A DNA stretch of 64,000 bases, from contig OZ018329.1 of assembly GCA_963969495.1 (NCBI GenBank), forward strand, positions 142,518,021 to 142,582,020, written 5' to 3'. The notes under the pieces are model-generated. The model made no database searches. It worked only from the letters and a program-made list of their open reading frames with translations, and was not told the origin of the DNA. This document shows positions 1 through 13,062 of this stretch, in pieces (the stretch's first letter is position 1; each line of letters opens with the position of its first letter). The stretch is from Ceratothoa steindachneri (Eukaryota; Arthropoda; Malacostraca; Isopoda; Cymothoidae). A program made the position numbers and the translations under genes.

Positions 1-84
1 CGTTTGCCTGGGTAGACTATGACCCATCACAAATTAATTTGATTACTATTCACCACAAATATTAAAGCTAATATCTGTGACGTA

Positions 85-89
85 ATATA

Positions 90-176
<87 letters not shown>
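85..176. repeat. (AT)n microsatellite
   Basis: About 92 bp of almost pure AT dinucleotides, with one TG near the left end and one TT near the right. It is the first of several long TA arrays in the window, three of which adjoin transposon-like units. Confidence 0.97.
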
Positions 177-2448
177 GATTCTATGCGACTAGTTCGTTTG
201 CTATGTATAAAATAACCCACTGCTCATATATTATTAACCATTTATAGCCAGTTAGTATAATTTCTTCAATAATGTTCTTAGTAGGAATTCCTACCTAGGC
301 TTTGTTACTCCGATTAGATTTAAACCTTTTATAACAGCCTTGAAAATCAATTCATCGATGCATTTCCAGCAAATGCCGCGTTTGTGTAAAAACATCTCAC
401 ATTTATTCTTACATTTACATATATTTGATTATGTGCATGATTATTACGTTGTTATGACAAGCGTCATGAAAGAAGCTCCCAAACACTTTGTCAGTGAGGG
501 TAAATTCTCTCAAATCGGCGATTAGGGAGATGTTCTTCTTTTAGAAATATTCAGGAGAAAACGCAGTTATGCTAACACAGGACATTGAACAGCTTACGTT
601 TAAAAGACAGAAATCTACAGACCTGACACTGTTTGAAGTGAAGAGGCGATGGAAAGTCGCTTTCTCCCCTTGGCAATACTAGGATTAAGTAAACAATGCA
701 CTTAATGTCTACAGGGAAGACCAGTAGCGGATTCACTAACGAAAAGGCTGGAGTTAAAACTTTGCCTGATTTCTTAGCCCAAACGCTTGAGGACGGCTCT
801 GCTCCCATATATATTCTGCTTATTTTTATTTTCTCCCTCAATTACACATTATAGATTTATCCACACAAAGTTTCTTGGGGAAAATATCCTCTATGGTTTT
901 CGAATTAAAGAAAAAATCAATCCTTTACAAGAATCCTTAAACTGTGCATTCACAAAGGTTATAATTAAACACCATAACCATATTATTACACGTTTTATTG
1001 CCCCTCCAACTCATTATAAATGGTTTACAAAACCACTATCATCTCATTTTAATCTTAGGCAAATCATTGACAATAAGCATCTAATATGCACTATAATTTC
1101 CTTAAATAGGCCTCTATATATATATATTAGTTCCTATATCATACCTAAGCGCTTCCCATAACAGATTTAGAGCTAAATCGCCGACACGCTCCTGAAGATT
1201 CTCTCTGACCAAGGAGTTAAACTTGATATCTTGTGTGAGATTGAAAAAGAATTTCTGCTGCTTAGTCTAAAGTTTTCTCTATTTCTTCCAAGAAGAAAAA
1301 GAGAATGTAAAAGAACTAAATTACGTATCAACTAAACCATACATTTTTAACAACACAGCTTGTGATCCACAAAGGCTTGACAGGAGATCAAGAGATTCTA
1401 CATCTAGATCTTAAATGAGATTAAATAATTTCTTATAAAGATCTCCTCATGAGCAGTATTAAATAGAACAACCTTTATAATTCACCTGTGAATTCAGAAT
1501 ATTTTGGAAATAAAAGGAGGATCTTAAATATGATTCTACCCAGTGCTGGAGAATGAATGACTTGTGCGTCATCAGGATTTTTGTCATCAACTCTCCGGGA
1601 ATTTGCAGGCAAAATATTCGAAAATCAATTTCCAACCGTTCTCATTAAAAACTATAGTCCATTAACGTTCTCAGCAATCGACCACACAGTTTTTACCTCA
1701 GAAGAGTTACATACGTAGCTCTTCCTTTTATCACGGTATTAATAGTAAAATTATAAACAGAAAGAATGTATGGAAGCCTCGACTTACAAAGTCCAATAAT
1801 GAAAGACTAGCTGTTTGTTCATTTTGAAGATATCTCCCTGCTAGTCACCTTCTTCTACAGATGAGAATGATTTAGAGCTAGAGCGAGACCTCAGGAAGTT
1901 ACCACCATCAACAGGTATGAAAAAAAACTTAAAAATTATTTACAAATCCAATAAAACTCACGATCATTTACCTAAACATGTGTAAACCAGCGAATATGAA
2001 TCGTAGATAAGATCTACGGAGAAGGCACTGAAGGATTTCGATCTTCATATTACATCGAAGGGCTATTGTAAACTTGCCACCAATTTTATATATTTTGGCA
2101 AAGGAGACTTACACACATTTATACATCCCTTGACAATGGATCGGTAAGTAAAACTTTACTACAATTTTAAAAGCCAATTGCTTTATTAAACTATCCTTCT
2201 AATTACAAAGCCAAGATATCTATTCAGCAATTGCAGAGTCAAAAATAAAGCAGTTATCCTTATTAGCAAAAGGTTTTGGATAGGATATACACCCGCAGCC
2301 AAATGTTTACGCATACCTCAGAATATAACAGGTAAATAAGAATGAAGAAGTAGTAACGAGTTATATATATTCGCAAAACAATCAACAAAAACTAATCAAA
2401 TCCAAAATTCTCCAAAAGATATAACATCAGTAAACTGATACAGGAAGG
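177..2448. other. No gene recognised
   Basis: AT-rich DNA in which both strands were read. The open frames are short, lack recognisable motifs and mostly begin at non-ATG codons. I see no repeat structure, tRNA-like fold or transposon end that I can support. Confidence 0.6.
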
Positions 2449-3215
2449 TTAGTGGAGTGTGGAGAGTTCCTTGGCAACGTTGAGAGCCTTTATTATACGA
2501 AGTTTGCTCTCCACGATGGTAAGAGATATGAGGGAGTTATGATGACCCACTTCTCGGTGAAGACTTCCATAGATGCTCAATGAGACTGGCTGACGACGTC
2601 TTACGGCCTCTTTCATGTCCCGCAAGAGGTTTTCAGTGGATTCATATCCAGATACAGAGGTAGTCTGTCCATCAAGGTGATTTATTGTCCCGGAGGCAAT
2701 GTATGATGGACACACACTTGTACTATGAGGCATTGGCCGGCTTGATATTTGCATCCTCGGCATTTCTAGAGTGGTCATGAGATGAAGACAGCATGTAAAC
2801 TTTCAGGACAGCTTGGTACTTCTCTGAATTCATTTTCCTAAAAAAATGGTGAAACGACCCACACTTGACTTGAAATGCATCCCCTTACCATTAGAGCGCG
2901 GCTACCATTCTTTACTCTTAACATTATGCAGTCATAGTTTCACTTTTCTCCTTTCCTTCAGTTGAATCTAACGTTACATGAGGTCGAGATCAACTGGAAT
3001 GTGTACAAGTAGGCCCATGCGATACGTCCCCATTGAGGCATGGTCAGGTTGCGTTGAACAAGTGGTCATGTTAATCGATATCTTTTCTACTGAAGGTTGA
3101 TCAGCTCCTTCTTGCGAAATTTACATGAATCCCGGTCTTATGCAAACATGCTGCCATAGACTGTTATGAAGGATGATGAATTAACCTGGCGGCCGTCTGT
3201 TTATTCAGTTCGCAG
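2449..3215 (-). pseudogene. Tc1-like transposase relic (copy 1)
   Basis: Minus-strand remains of a Tc1/mariner-superfamily DDE transposase, the nuclear enzyme that cuts and pastes its own element at TA sites. Reading from 3215 downwards, pieces of the expected order appear in shifted frames. Near 2890 is a stretch reading ALMVRGCISSQ, resembling the family's VMVWGC segment. Near 2830 comes FRKMNSEKYQAVL. In the last open frame (2778-2449) come ESTENLLRDMKEAVRRRQP, matching the family's PIENLW motif and basic tail, and then the C-terminal helix. Stops and frameshifts separate the pieces, and neither the catalytic Asp pair nor terminal inverted repeats can be placed. It shares an upstream stretch (about 3090-3130) with the copy at 39.3-40.1 kb, so both belong to one family. 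Confidence 0.75.
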
Positions 3216-6200
3216 CCGGAGTGGTGTGGTTTTCCGACGATCATTTTAGCACCCTTGAGAGATTGTCATTCCTATCATATCATTATCAGATTCTGTCAAA
3301 ATAGAATATCATATTAAAGAATAAATGTGGTGTTTATAACATTTTGTCTATAACATACAGCATATTGATTATAGGATTTCATACAATTCAATACCATCGC
3401 CATTTGAACTAGATAATTTTCAAGGTTATACGGAAGCTTATATTTTTACTTTGCTCTCCAGATGTATTAAGCACATATTTATGGACATACCAAAGGGATA
3501 AGAAAAATTGATCTAAAATTCAGCATACAACTGCCTGTTATAAATACGCAACTGAATTTCCGTTGATGATTATTCACCTACATCCTAAATCACTTAACCA
3601 CATCTGGACGTCCGAATTAATGTTTGCAACAAACTCATAAAGTTTCAGAGCATCAAACATTCTACTAATTAGAAAAATTGCTACGTTTTTTATATAATAT
3701 GTTCTATGTATTATTTTGAAATTACATTCAATCATCACAACAAAGCACTCCACAATTTAAATGAATAATAACTAAAAGTGAAAAAGAAAAAAGAAAGTTA
3801 TTTAAGGAGCAAATCATTTCCCTGCCCAAGAAGTTTGCCACGATTCAACCGCCTTTTTACGATCGATCCCTTGGAGAGAATCGCACCGACTCTATGATAG
3901 ACAATGTAAAACCAACGACTAGAGGCCTCAAAAAAAGAGTCGAACAGTAATTATGGTTAATGTAGATTATAATGCCATAATCATAAAGTTATAGGATACG
4001 TCTATGCAGGCAGTTTCGAATCTCAAAATATCTAGTAACTGTATTCAAGGATCTATGAAGTCATTCCCCGTTCACATATTCTATAGCTCTGTAAAATATT
4101 TCCAAATTATGAATGGTTCATAAGTGAATCGCAGTTATTTCTTAATATTTCTTCTAAAGCGGTATTTAATGAAAGATCGAAGCAGAAAAGATTAATTACT
4201 CGTTTGTAACTCGCACATTATTTGATCCATATGCATTAGCATCATAAGTTGTAAATAGCTCAAGATTACCAGTGCCCTTTAGTCTCATTTCCATTTTGTC
4301 CTTATTGGAGCGAGCATCAATTTGCCTTAGTTTCTTTCCTCTTAGTATTCAAACTAACTGATTTTTATAAAGAAGATATAATTTTTATATAATTTAAAAA
4401 AAATTAAAAAAGTTTTGCTGCCCTCCGCTGATGGTTACGTTGAAAGGTGGGCTAGGGAACATACCGACCCTCTACAGTAAGTTAACATTTTGACCATTCT
4501 GTGATAACTTCGCTCTAATAATTCTTTCTCTTGCCACATCAGCTTTATTCAACCATCTCAACGGAAGAAATTAAGGCAGTGAAATCCTCACAAGCTATAA
4601 CAAAGATAACGTTGGTATAAAAATAAGAAAATCTAAATGCTTTAATGCTTAAACGTATCAGTATTTCAAATGAATTTTCCTTTGCCGCGTTTCATGCAAG
4701 TGACGCTGCTTTTATGATTTGAGAGAATCAAGAAAGACCCTAGCTAATTTAACTTGCGCGCTACTCTATCAAGCTATTGATAAATATCCCCCAACTTCTA
4801 AACAACTCCGAAAGCCTTTTCAACTATTCACCACTTAAGGTCACCACTTTGACTGAAACGCCCCAAATTTTGGCAAAAAGATGAAATTCGCTCGCTAAAT
4901 ATACGGGGATTTCTCATCTTCACTAGATGAAACATCTAAAAAAATGAGAGTCAAGCTTGGGCCAATATTCTTCAGGACTTCCTGATATATATTTAGGTAG
5001 CGTTGGAGATCCTAAACTCAGTGATACAACTAGAACAATTTGTAACTGCAACGGTTTGGTGCCTGAAGAGAATGAGCAAAAGGTGAGTACCAGCGATTGA
5101 AGAGAATTCTTTTCCAAGCATCGGTAGCCTCACCACCGCGGGAATCACAATTCAGTTTACAAGAAGAGGAATCATCCTCAGTCAAGATCGTGCAAGATCG
5201 TTATGTAAAAATAGGCCTTAACCAGAACCTTACCTTTCTTCTAACTTTACCACTTCACAAAAGGTTATTATTACCTTTCTCTAGAAACTTGGTCAGTCTT
5301 TAGTAAGTGGCCTAAAGGATTTTTGATAAAGATATTAGTGAGGCTTCTTTAAATTTAAGTAGATATAAACAAGAAAATTTGAAAGAAAACTTTGAATTAA
5401 CAAAGAACTTGAGAAAACTAAGAACATAGCTAAGAATCAACAAGGCATCTGTAATCCGTCGGATGTAAACCTAAATAGACTGTAGCTTGTTTTAAGTTTT
5501 CACCCGTAGTCAGGTAAATTAGAGAGAACTTTCTCTCAGTTTAAAGTCAATTTTTAGAGAAGGATAGCAAATTCTTACTCCTGATATCTTGATCAAGATT
5601 TTAGTAATAATCTGCAATCAAAAAGAATTCCAGAATTAAAAACTTAACAAAAGTTAATATGAATTAATTAGTTAACATCTGAAAATCTAATTTTTTTCAA
5701 ATGGAGAAAATCAAATAATGATTATTAACACTTTTAATAAAATATGCCTACGCTCTTTTTGATTTGGAGATAAATGCATTTTTCTTGCCTTTTTTTTAGT
5801 GTCTTGAATGCGACTGTATAAGTTAGTATGTAGGTCCGTCGGTCAGATGGTAAACCTTTTACTTTTCAATGAGTTTTGAAAGTTTTTTAGGTCATAAGGT
5901 CAGATATGTTCGTTACTTTATAATACATTTGGTAATTTTTATTTTTTTTAATTATTAAAATAATTGAGAGTACGCGACTAAGGTGCGTTGACCTTGTTAA
6001 GTTTATTATATTATTTTCCTTTATTTTTTTGATAAATTACCTCCTAACATATAATAATTTATGTTTGATGTCATTGTCATTTTCATTATTCTATATATTT
6101 CAATCATTAATTTAAATATAAAATATTCATTAATTTTTTTTAGAGAATGATAATTTGCTTGGCTAAACTTTTATGTTAACCAGGTGATCGTTTTCACTAA

Positions 6201-7921
6201 ATTTAATATTGCATGACTCATGACAAAGGCTTCGGCGCAGAAGAAAAAGCGTCTGCTCTCTCTGTTCTCACAAAAGGGTCAACTGTCACGTAATCATAAC
6301 TAAAGGCGTTCTGGACGTCCTTTTCAATAAAATTCATTGTTACAAGAGAAAGTTAAAGATAGCTTACCCAAAATACTAACAAGAGGAATAAGCTACTCCA
6401 GACAGCAACGATATTCTCTGGAACGAAATATCATAAATCCCTGGATACAGTATCAGTCCTTTTCCCAAGGTAAGCCAATCTTTTATCATTCTCTTTGCTC
6501 ATGTTAAGTTTAACTCATAAAAAGTTCTTATAAACAACAAAGAACTACTCGGTCATGACTTCTGTCGCGGTAGATAAGGCAATCTTTAAGTGTTCCGCTA
6601 ACACAAAACCTCAACCTTACATTGCATTGCCAAAGAAGACATGCAGTTTAAATCAAGGTCATCAACTACCACAATCCACATTCACTCAACACGTTAATAG
6701 GTACTACAACTAGAGAAATATTCTAATCATTGATCGCAACTTGTTCCTTTATCACCTTCACTTCTCTACATTGTTGTTAATACTAATCTGAATTATTAAT
6801 GATAAGTAACGAATTTAGAGGCCACCACAATTATTACTAAATTTAAATTCAATCTTTCAAAATGTTTTCTTGTGAATAGTCGTTTAAATTGAATTTATAA
6901 TATCGCCAAAATATTAATAGTTCTCTCTACTTAGGATGATAGTAAAGTAAGAACGATAAATGTTTGAACAGATTATTCACTCAACCATCTCAACTGGAGA
7001 TGAGTTACTCAATCAGATGTCCATATAATAGGTGTCTATCGTTAACATTCTTTTTATTTTATATGATGCGATTTGATTCTCTTGAAGTAATTTGGCATCT
7101 AAACACTATCACAAAATGCACGGTCTATGCAGCACATTTATGACCAGAGAAATATGTTCGTGGATCAATGAAAAACTGTTACTGCTAAGCCACAAATCGT
7201 CCGTCAGTACTTTTATGATCAATTTCAGTGAGAATCATTTATTTAAGTTTTTAAGCGAGAGCCAAGCTGATTTGGTCAAAAGGTATGAAATAAGTTCACT
7301 GTTCCTTCTAGCATATATGTTTTACAAACCATCAGTAGTAATTAAAGTCCCTGAAAAGAAGTTTGATTGAATCAATCTATCGATAATGGTAATAGAAAAG
7401 CTCACTAGTATTTAAGAATTTTCTTCCTCGAACCTAATACATTTAATCGAAACAAAAATAAGCTGTTCATTTTTTTTAGCAAATAAGTCAAGCTCGTAAA
7501 ATTGTAGTGTTAATAATCATAAAGAAATTTCAGATTTGTATTGATCAAATGGTCAAATTCATCCAAGTATTGGTCTTCATACCCTTTTCCCTGAGTAAAT
7601 TTTTCCCAAATAAAATTGTAACTATGAATAACACTAGCCAACAAATTTTAACTTTGTCTCTGCTACCTGAGGATATGTTATCGTATCTAACTAATTTTGG
7701 TGCGATGATTCCAAATCTGTGCTCAGATTTTTCATAGCACGCAAGGTTCCTGATTAATGCAACTAGGCTATATGGTTCACATTGTCACCTTCATCAATTA
7801 ATGATCTACATAATTATTACGAGTTTGAGAAGAATGAAACGTTTCTGGGCAAAGATTCGGAATCGGGGCACCCTTTTTTAAAACCAGACAAGATATGTAT
7901 TAAATATAAAAGAGGTAGTAC
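3216..7921. other. No gene recognised
   Basis: A long AT-rich stretch. The longest frames (7092-7370 and 7507-7737, plus strand) have no recognisable motif, and the first begins at TTG. A plus-strand stretch near 4560 reads like a LINE pre-RT helix (EEIKAV) but nothing downstream confirms it. No tandem array or transposon end was found. Confidence 0.55.
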
Positions 7922-9595
7922 TCACCTAACTATAAATTTCTTCAAAAATGTTTGAGACTTGCTCTTGCTCCTGCGCTTGCACAGGGATATATGAACCTCC
8001 CGTTGTAGGAACCAACAGTAGTCACCTATCATGTTTTCGTTGAAGTAGCCTTGATACCTGCTTTCCATTATTGCGATATCTCGGTGGAACCTTTCCCCAT
8101 GTTCATCACTAATATCACCCATATTAAATGGAAAGAAATCTAGATGCGAATGCAAGAAATGGATCTTAAGAGACATCCGACATCCCATTGGTTGATAGGC
8201 CTTTAGCATGTCCTCCACTAGTTCTTGATAGTTTTCAGCCATATGATTACCATATGAATCCCATGCTCCAAACTGAAGTGGAGTTAGTTTAATTCTGAAC
8301 TCCCTGTCACGTAGCAATTTTCTAATCCTCGGCTCTACAAAAATACCAGCTGCTTTAAGATTACTATCAGTTTTCTTTGCATTAAAGTTCACTTTGAGAT
8401 ACTGGAATCCATAAGAATCATGGGCCATTGCTCTAACAAAATTCGTGATAAGGCCAAGTTTGATATGAAATGGTGGAAGGTTGATCTTCTGTCGATGTAC
8501 CAAAGGCATAGTCTTGACATTGTATCGGCCAACTATGTGTTCTTCTCTGTTGGGCCACCTTTTGACAATATAATAATTCCTGCCATCACGGCTGTTCCAT
8601 AGGTATAAGAAGCACATATTCTTTAAATGTCCTAGATGAAGTTCAAGAAGTATAGAAATTACCTTTAGATTACCATAGATATCCCACTTATGATGCGAGT
8701 AATGAACACCTTCCAAAATAAATTTTATTAAGGCATATATCTATATCATCCCAACAATAAGTGCGACAGGAACTGAAGTTTTTATTACATTCTGTAGCAA
8801 CAGAGCTTTGGAGCTACCAGTGCTTGCTTCGATAAATAGTCTCCATTTATCAGGTAAATGCTCATTTCTTAGTTGATTCATGAGGCCATTAACATCAATA
8901 CAGAAACAAGCACCATCATCTTCTTCATAGAAGGCAGCTAAGGCATCATGGCGTTTACGGAAAGTAGATATTTTTCTACCGTCCTCTAGAAGATTCCATT
9001 TTTGTAGTCTGGAGCCCAACGGATCTGCGTTCTTCTTTGAAAATGACAAATCCCTCACCAAATCATTCATATTTTCTTGATTTATCAACTGGATCTTCTT
9101 TTCCTTAGAATCCTGCTCATACATTTCATCGTCATCGTTATCTTCCTCTTCAGGCGATAAATCATCTTCTTTAACTGCACTAGTTGATGCGGGAACTGGA
9201 ATTGGCATCTCCATATTATATGGGACTGGTTTTATAGCTGACTTACAATCCGGATATACAATTTCTGACTTGTTTTTATTTGAAATTCCCGCAATATTTC
9301 TCATACAAAAGTAGCAATCAAAAACATAATTTACTCGCTCACGCCCCACCTTCAGTACAGCAAAAGGCATACCCTTCTGTTTGTCATTCAACCAATGTGT
9401 GAGACCCGTATAACAAACAGTAAAAGATTTGGGAGGTTCCAAGGGCTTGTCTTGGTCACCAACTTCAAAACCAAAATAATAATTGTATGCAGTTTTCACT
9501 CTTTTAGCTAAATTTTTCCGCTAGTTCTTTGGAGTATATCTTCCACAGATATAAAAAAAGTTGTCTGGGCTATTTATACATCCTCGCCCATTCAT
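7922..9595 (-). pseudogene. Arthropod multicopy orphan protein, possible DDE transposase relative; two in-frame TAG codons
   Basis: One reading frame of 558 codons runs from ATG at 9595-9593 to the stop at 7922-7924, with no indel that I can detect. TAG interrupts it at codon 25 (9521-9523) and at 8741-8743. The translation follows, end to end, a family I recall from many insect and crustacean genomes as multicopy uncharacterised proteins. Its blocks are VGDQDK, MPFAV, DCYFCM (a Cys pair), SAIKPVPY, NDLVRDLSFSK, GLMNQ, WRLFIEAS, then LKVISILL, LPPFHIKLGLI, MSLKIHFLHSHLDFFP and SDEHGERFH. By family comparison the first TAG replaces Gln and the second Glu. The His-rich block followed by SDEHGERFH resembles the last acidic part of DDE transposases, but this is inference. 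The copy also has N for D in the LKV block (YGNLKV), and Y and N in CFLYLWNSRD where relatives have C and D. No introns, terminal repeats or target duplication were seen. It is likely a pseudogene; stop readthrough cannot be excluded. Confidence 0.8.
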
Positions 9596-10449
9596 GTTTT
9601 CAACTTAGTTTGTATATAACCTGTTATATACTTTTGTACAATCTTATTTAATTTACAAATTAATTGAGAGATAAATCTGAAATAAAAAGGCAATTAATCA
9701 CGGTATATAAATACCGTTTCAACACCACTACTATAATGGCTAAATTTTCCAACGTGAGAAAGTAGGAGTGTAACGTAGGAGCCAAACACACAACACATCC
9801 TCTCACTACGGTAGCAGAAGCAACACTGCCCATATGTGTAACTAAAGATTATGTGTCTGACTCAGGAACCTTACGTGCTAGAGCAATTCTAATTACAAAT
9901 TTGGAATCAACATACTCGATTTAGTATAAATCACAAGCTAATACCCATGTAGCAAAATCATTGTTGACTAGTGTAATCAAACGTAAAATCCAATTATCCT
10001 TCGCAAATATATATTACCTTTCCTTTCTCCGCGATTTGCGTAGAGCATGTGCTTTAAATTGAAATGAAATCAGAGGGAATGTGCAGGGTGAGAAATAAAA
10101 AATATAGCCTACTAAAACCACCTCTCTCAGACGCTAACCCCAGAGCACTCACTGGCTCTGGTAGGAGTGGGTTGGAGGTGGGTGAAAGAGAGTGAGATGA
10201 AGTGTATAGAGTATAGATAGCAAACTGGAAATATAAGAGTAGAGTTAACAAGTGACAAGGCGGTCGATGCACCTACAGTTTTACCCGGAATCCGAATCAG
10301 GATGTGCAATATTTCCTTGCTTAGACATTATTTCTTTTATTTTTCTTTGTTTCACGTGTAAAGTGTTCAGCTCATATAGGGTAGAAGGATAGTAGAAAAG
10401 TGTATGTATAAGCGAAATGATGTAGGTTTATAGCATCTGATAGTAGGTT
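9596..10449. other. Upstream flank of the 557-codon frame; no gene recognised
   Basis: AT-rich. A small inverted repeat, CGGTAT-ATAA-ATACCG, lies at 9701-9716 and includes a TATA-like core about 110 bp upstream of the ATG at 9595; I cannot show that it acts as a promoter. From about 10050 to 10300 the plus strand is purine-rich, which opens two overlapping frames on the minus strand that I regard as compositional. Confidence 0.45.
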
Positions 10450-12850
10450 GAATGGAGGTCATGCTAATCATTTTCGGTTTAGTTAAGTAATATAGTTTTG
10501 TAATTATTGAGCATCGGATCATCTTTTATTATTAAACTTATTATTTTACTCAGTCAAAGCGTTATGATAATAATTTGTACTGCTTGTTTAGCTTTCTCCG
10601 TGGTCATTTTATTTCTTGATCTGTATGTCCATATTCTTTGTTCTTTTGGGGTATTTTGTAAAATTATATTAATAAAATTATATATAATTTTTGTCACACA
10701 TAAAAGATCATTAATTAATTTATTTAGTAGCCATTTCTGGATTAGGTTAAGTTTATTTGTCGTCCTCTTCTGGGACTCTCCTTGTTTTTAAACTGATTGT
10801 TGTATAAAATTCTTATTCTGCCTGATTATTCATTGATGTTTAAGATGGTGTATCGCTTCTCCTAATCTGTCTAGGCTATCTGTATCAGGATTTCTTCTCC
10901 AATCTCGTCTCTTTTTACAATTTATTTCTTCGCTCTTTCCTGTATTATTTTGTTGAGCAGTATTAATTATGATTGTCTATGAGCGTCGCGTTGACTATAC
11001 GTATTACCTCTACTTGTTTTGGCGTTGAGCAGAGTTGCTTATTTCAGTATCTCTTTAAGTTTATAACGTTTGATTTCAAGATGGTCTACATTGGGAATAC
11101 CTGGTAAACCACCGAGTGTAGTGATCTAAGCTTGTGCTACCACTTTTGTTTTATTCATGTACCTGTATTGTTCTTTATTCAAAGTATTTATTCCCAAGAT
11201 TTCTTCGAGATTATGGAATAATCGTAAATTTTCTCCACGTTGTACTCATTTTCCATTTCCTTTTGTACTCGATTATCTTTCTTGTCTTTTCTGATGTAGT
11301 TCTTCCCTGCATTTCATTGTTTCTTGTACAAGCATACGACGGTTTTTGTTACGTCATCAGAGAACAGGATATAATAATATAAACGCAACATTCAATAATT
11401 GGAATCGGATGTCTAGGGTGTACACTGAGTAGAGAGTTGAACTTAAGCAGCCACTCTGAGGAAGCTCAGACTTGAGTTTCTATTTCACTCCTTGATGCTT
11501 TCCATCTTGATGAAAGTGTATTTTTCCATAGGTAGTCGCAGACTAAGTAGTCTTTGAATCTTATTATTCATTTAGAGTTGTATGATTTTATCTTGCATTC
11601 CTTTTATCCATACCTTTTTGAAAACATTCGGTACGTATTTGTAAAGCATATCAAGACTGGCTTTTTCCTTTTTTTTCTTTTGTCACTTTTCTTAATGAAG
11701 ACTCTTTGGCATATTCTGTGGTTGTCTTTTAAAACTTTAATCAGTACTTACTTAGGAGTTTATTTGCCTCCAGGTGACACACTTTTGTTGTTTCCTAATT
11801 TTCTTAAATACCTTCCTGATGGAGTCAAGTCGAGAGATTGGCATGAAGAACTCCACTTGTCCTGGTGGCATTCCTGTTTGCGGAATATAGATCATTTTAG
11901 TGACCTTTAGGACATCTTTAGGCACGCATCAAATACATTTTCAATTCCAATCTATGAATGTTATCGGATGCTTCCTACTAATTTATCTTAGAGTGTCAAA
12001 TCCTCTTGAACTTTCTGCTGAAAATGCTATATTGTTTCTTTCTCACTTGTTTGGCGGCCTTCGCGTTGATACGCCGAGACTGTCTTTGCTTCATTGATGA
12101 ATTTGTGTGGATGCGTTATTTCGATTTTCTCGTTCGTCTATTATTTGATGTTAGAAATCAGTGTCAAATTATTAATTTATTCCGCGCTTATGTCGAAAAT
12201 GCTTTTCCAATGTACGAAAAAATCCATATAATCCAGTTCTCGTCTTCTGTACTGTTTCGTTGTGTGTCTATTATTTTAAGTCTTTTTATTTGCTGCTCTT
12301 TCCTTTATTTGGCTGACTTTATTGCAAAATTTTATCGGTGGGGCGTCATTAGCGATCCTTTAGATTGTATCATCCAATTCTCAATTTTATTTTCCGTGAA
12401 TTCAGCATCAATTCTCGTTATTTTCATTTTCAATTCGGGTTATAGTTACCTAGATCTGCAGTTTCTTTTTCTCTGTTGGGATATTTCACTTATTTGTCTT
12501 TTTTTAAACATTTCGTGTGCCCAAATAAAGATCTTTACTGACTTTATCCGGTTTAGGAGGGGGGGGGAGGAAGTTGCTTCTTCACCGGACACTTGCATCC
12601 AGCTCCTTATATCTTCTAATTCTGCATCTATGTATCTCTTATAATGTTGCTCTTTCTAGTGATTGTGTTATATATATGCCTTTTTTCTTCTGTATTTTCC
12701 ACTCTGCTATGTGCTATTTGTTTTTTATCCTTTCTGCCGATTTGTATCAGTTATTCTTACTTTTTCTTTTTTTTAGAAAGTTGGGAAAAAAGGGGGTGAA
12801 TAGTGGATAAAAAGGGCGGGGGGAGGCGTGGAAATAAGAGAAGCATTAGT
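10450..12850 (-). mobile_element. LINE copy A (minus strand), heavily decayed APE-type non-LTR retrotransposon
   Basis: The minus strand carries scrambled reverse-transcriptase motifs of the same LINE family as copies B, D and E. Near 11900-11800 are MIYIPQTG and PISRLDSIRKVFKKI, the fingers block seen intact in copy B as MIFIPKPG and PISLLETIGKVFEKI. Near 11475-11405 is LPQSGCLSSTLYSVYTLDI, the RT block preceding the catalytic Asp pair. About 11050 holds a worn palm/thumb stretch (STPKQVEVIRIVNATL). Stops and frameshifts are frequent and the YADD box was not found. Because the sense strand is A-rich, the plus strand is T-rich and shows a run of long, hydrophobic, meaningless frames. The outer limits are approximate. 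Confidence 0.65.
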
Positions 12851-13062
12851 TTAATAGTATAGTTGCTCGGTGTACGGGCCATTTCCATGGTTCAGATTCT
12901 TAAGTGGGTTTTTGAACCCTTTTTTTTATATACACATATGTTAAATTATTTTTGCGTATGTGCGTATATAAATGTATATATATATATTAGTTCATTCACT
13001 TGAATCTTGGTGCTGGTTCTGCTCTTTTGGTGTTTGGGAGGTAGTTTTTGTATTCTCCCTAC

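Noticed and set aside
772..806. TGAGGACGGCTC shared with about 36485, considered as a dispersed repeat or ribozyme core
   Set aside because: The match is only about a dozen bases, flanks differ, and no GAAAC box follows.
8420..8602. Plus-strand 60-codon frame
   Set aside because: It is a shadow opposite the 557-codon orphan gene.
10507..12810. A run of long plus-strand frames coding very hydrophobic, membrane-like proteins (up to 212 codons)
   Set aside because: They are antisense to the A-rich LINE copy A on the minus strand, which shows ordered RT motifs. T-rich DNA gives Phe/Leu/Ile frames automatically.
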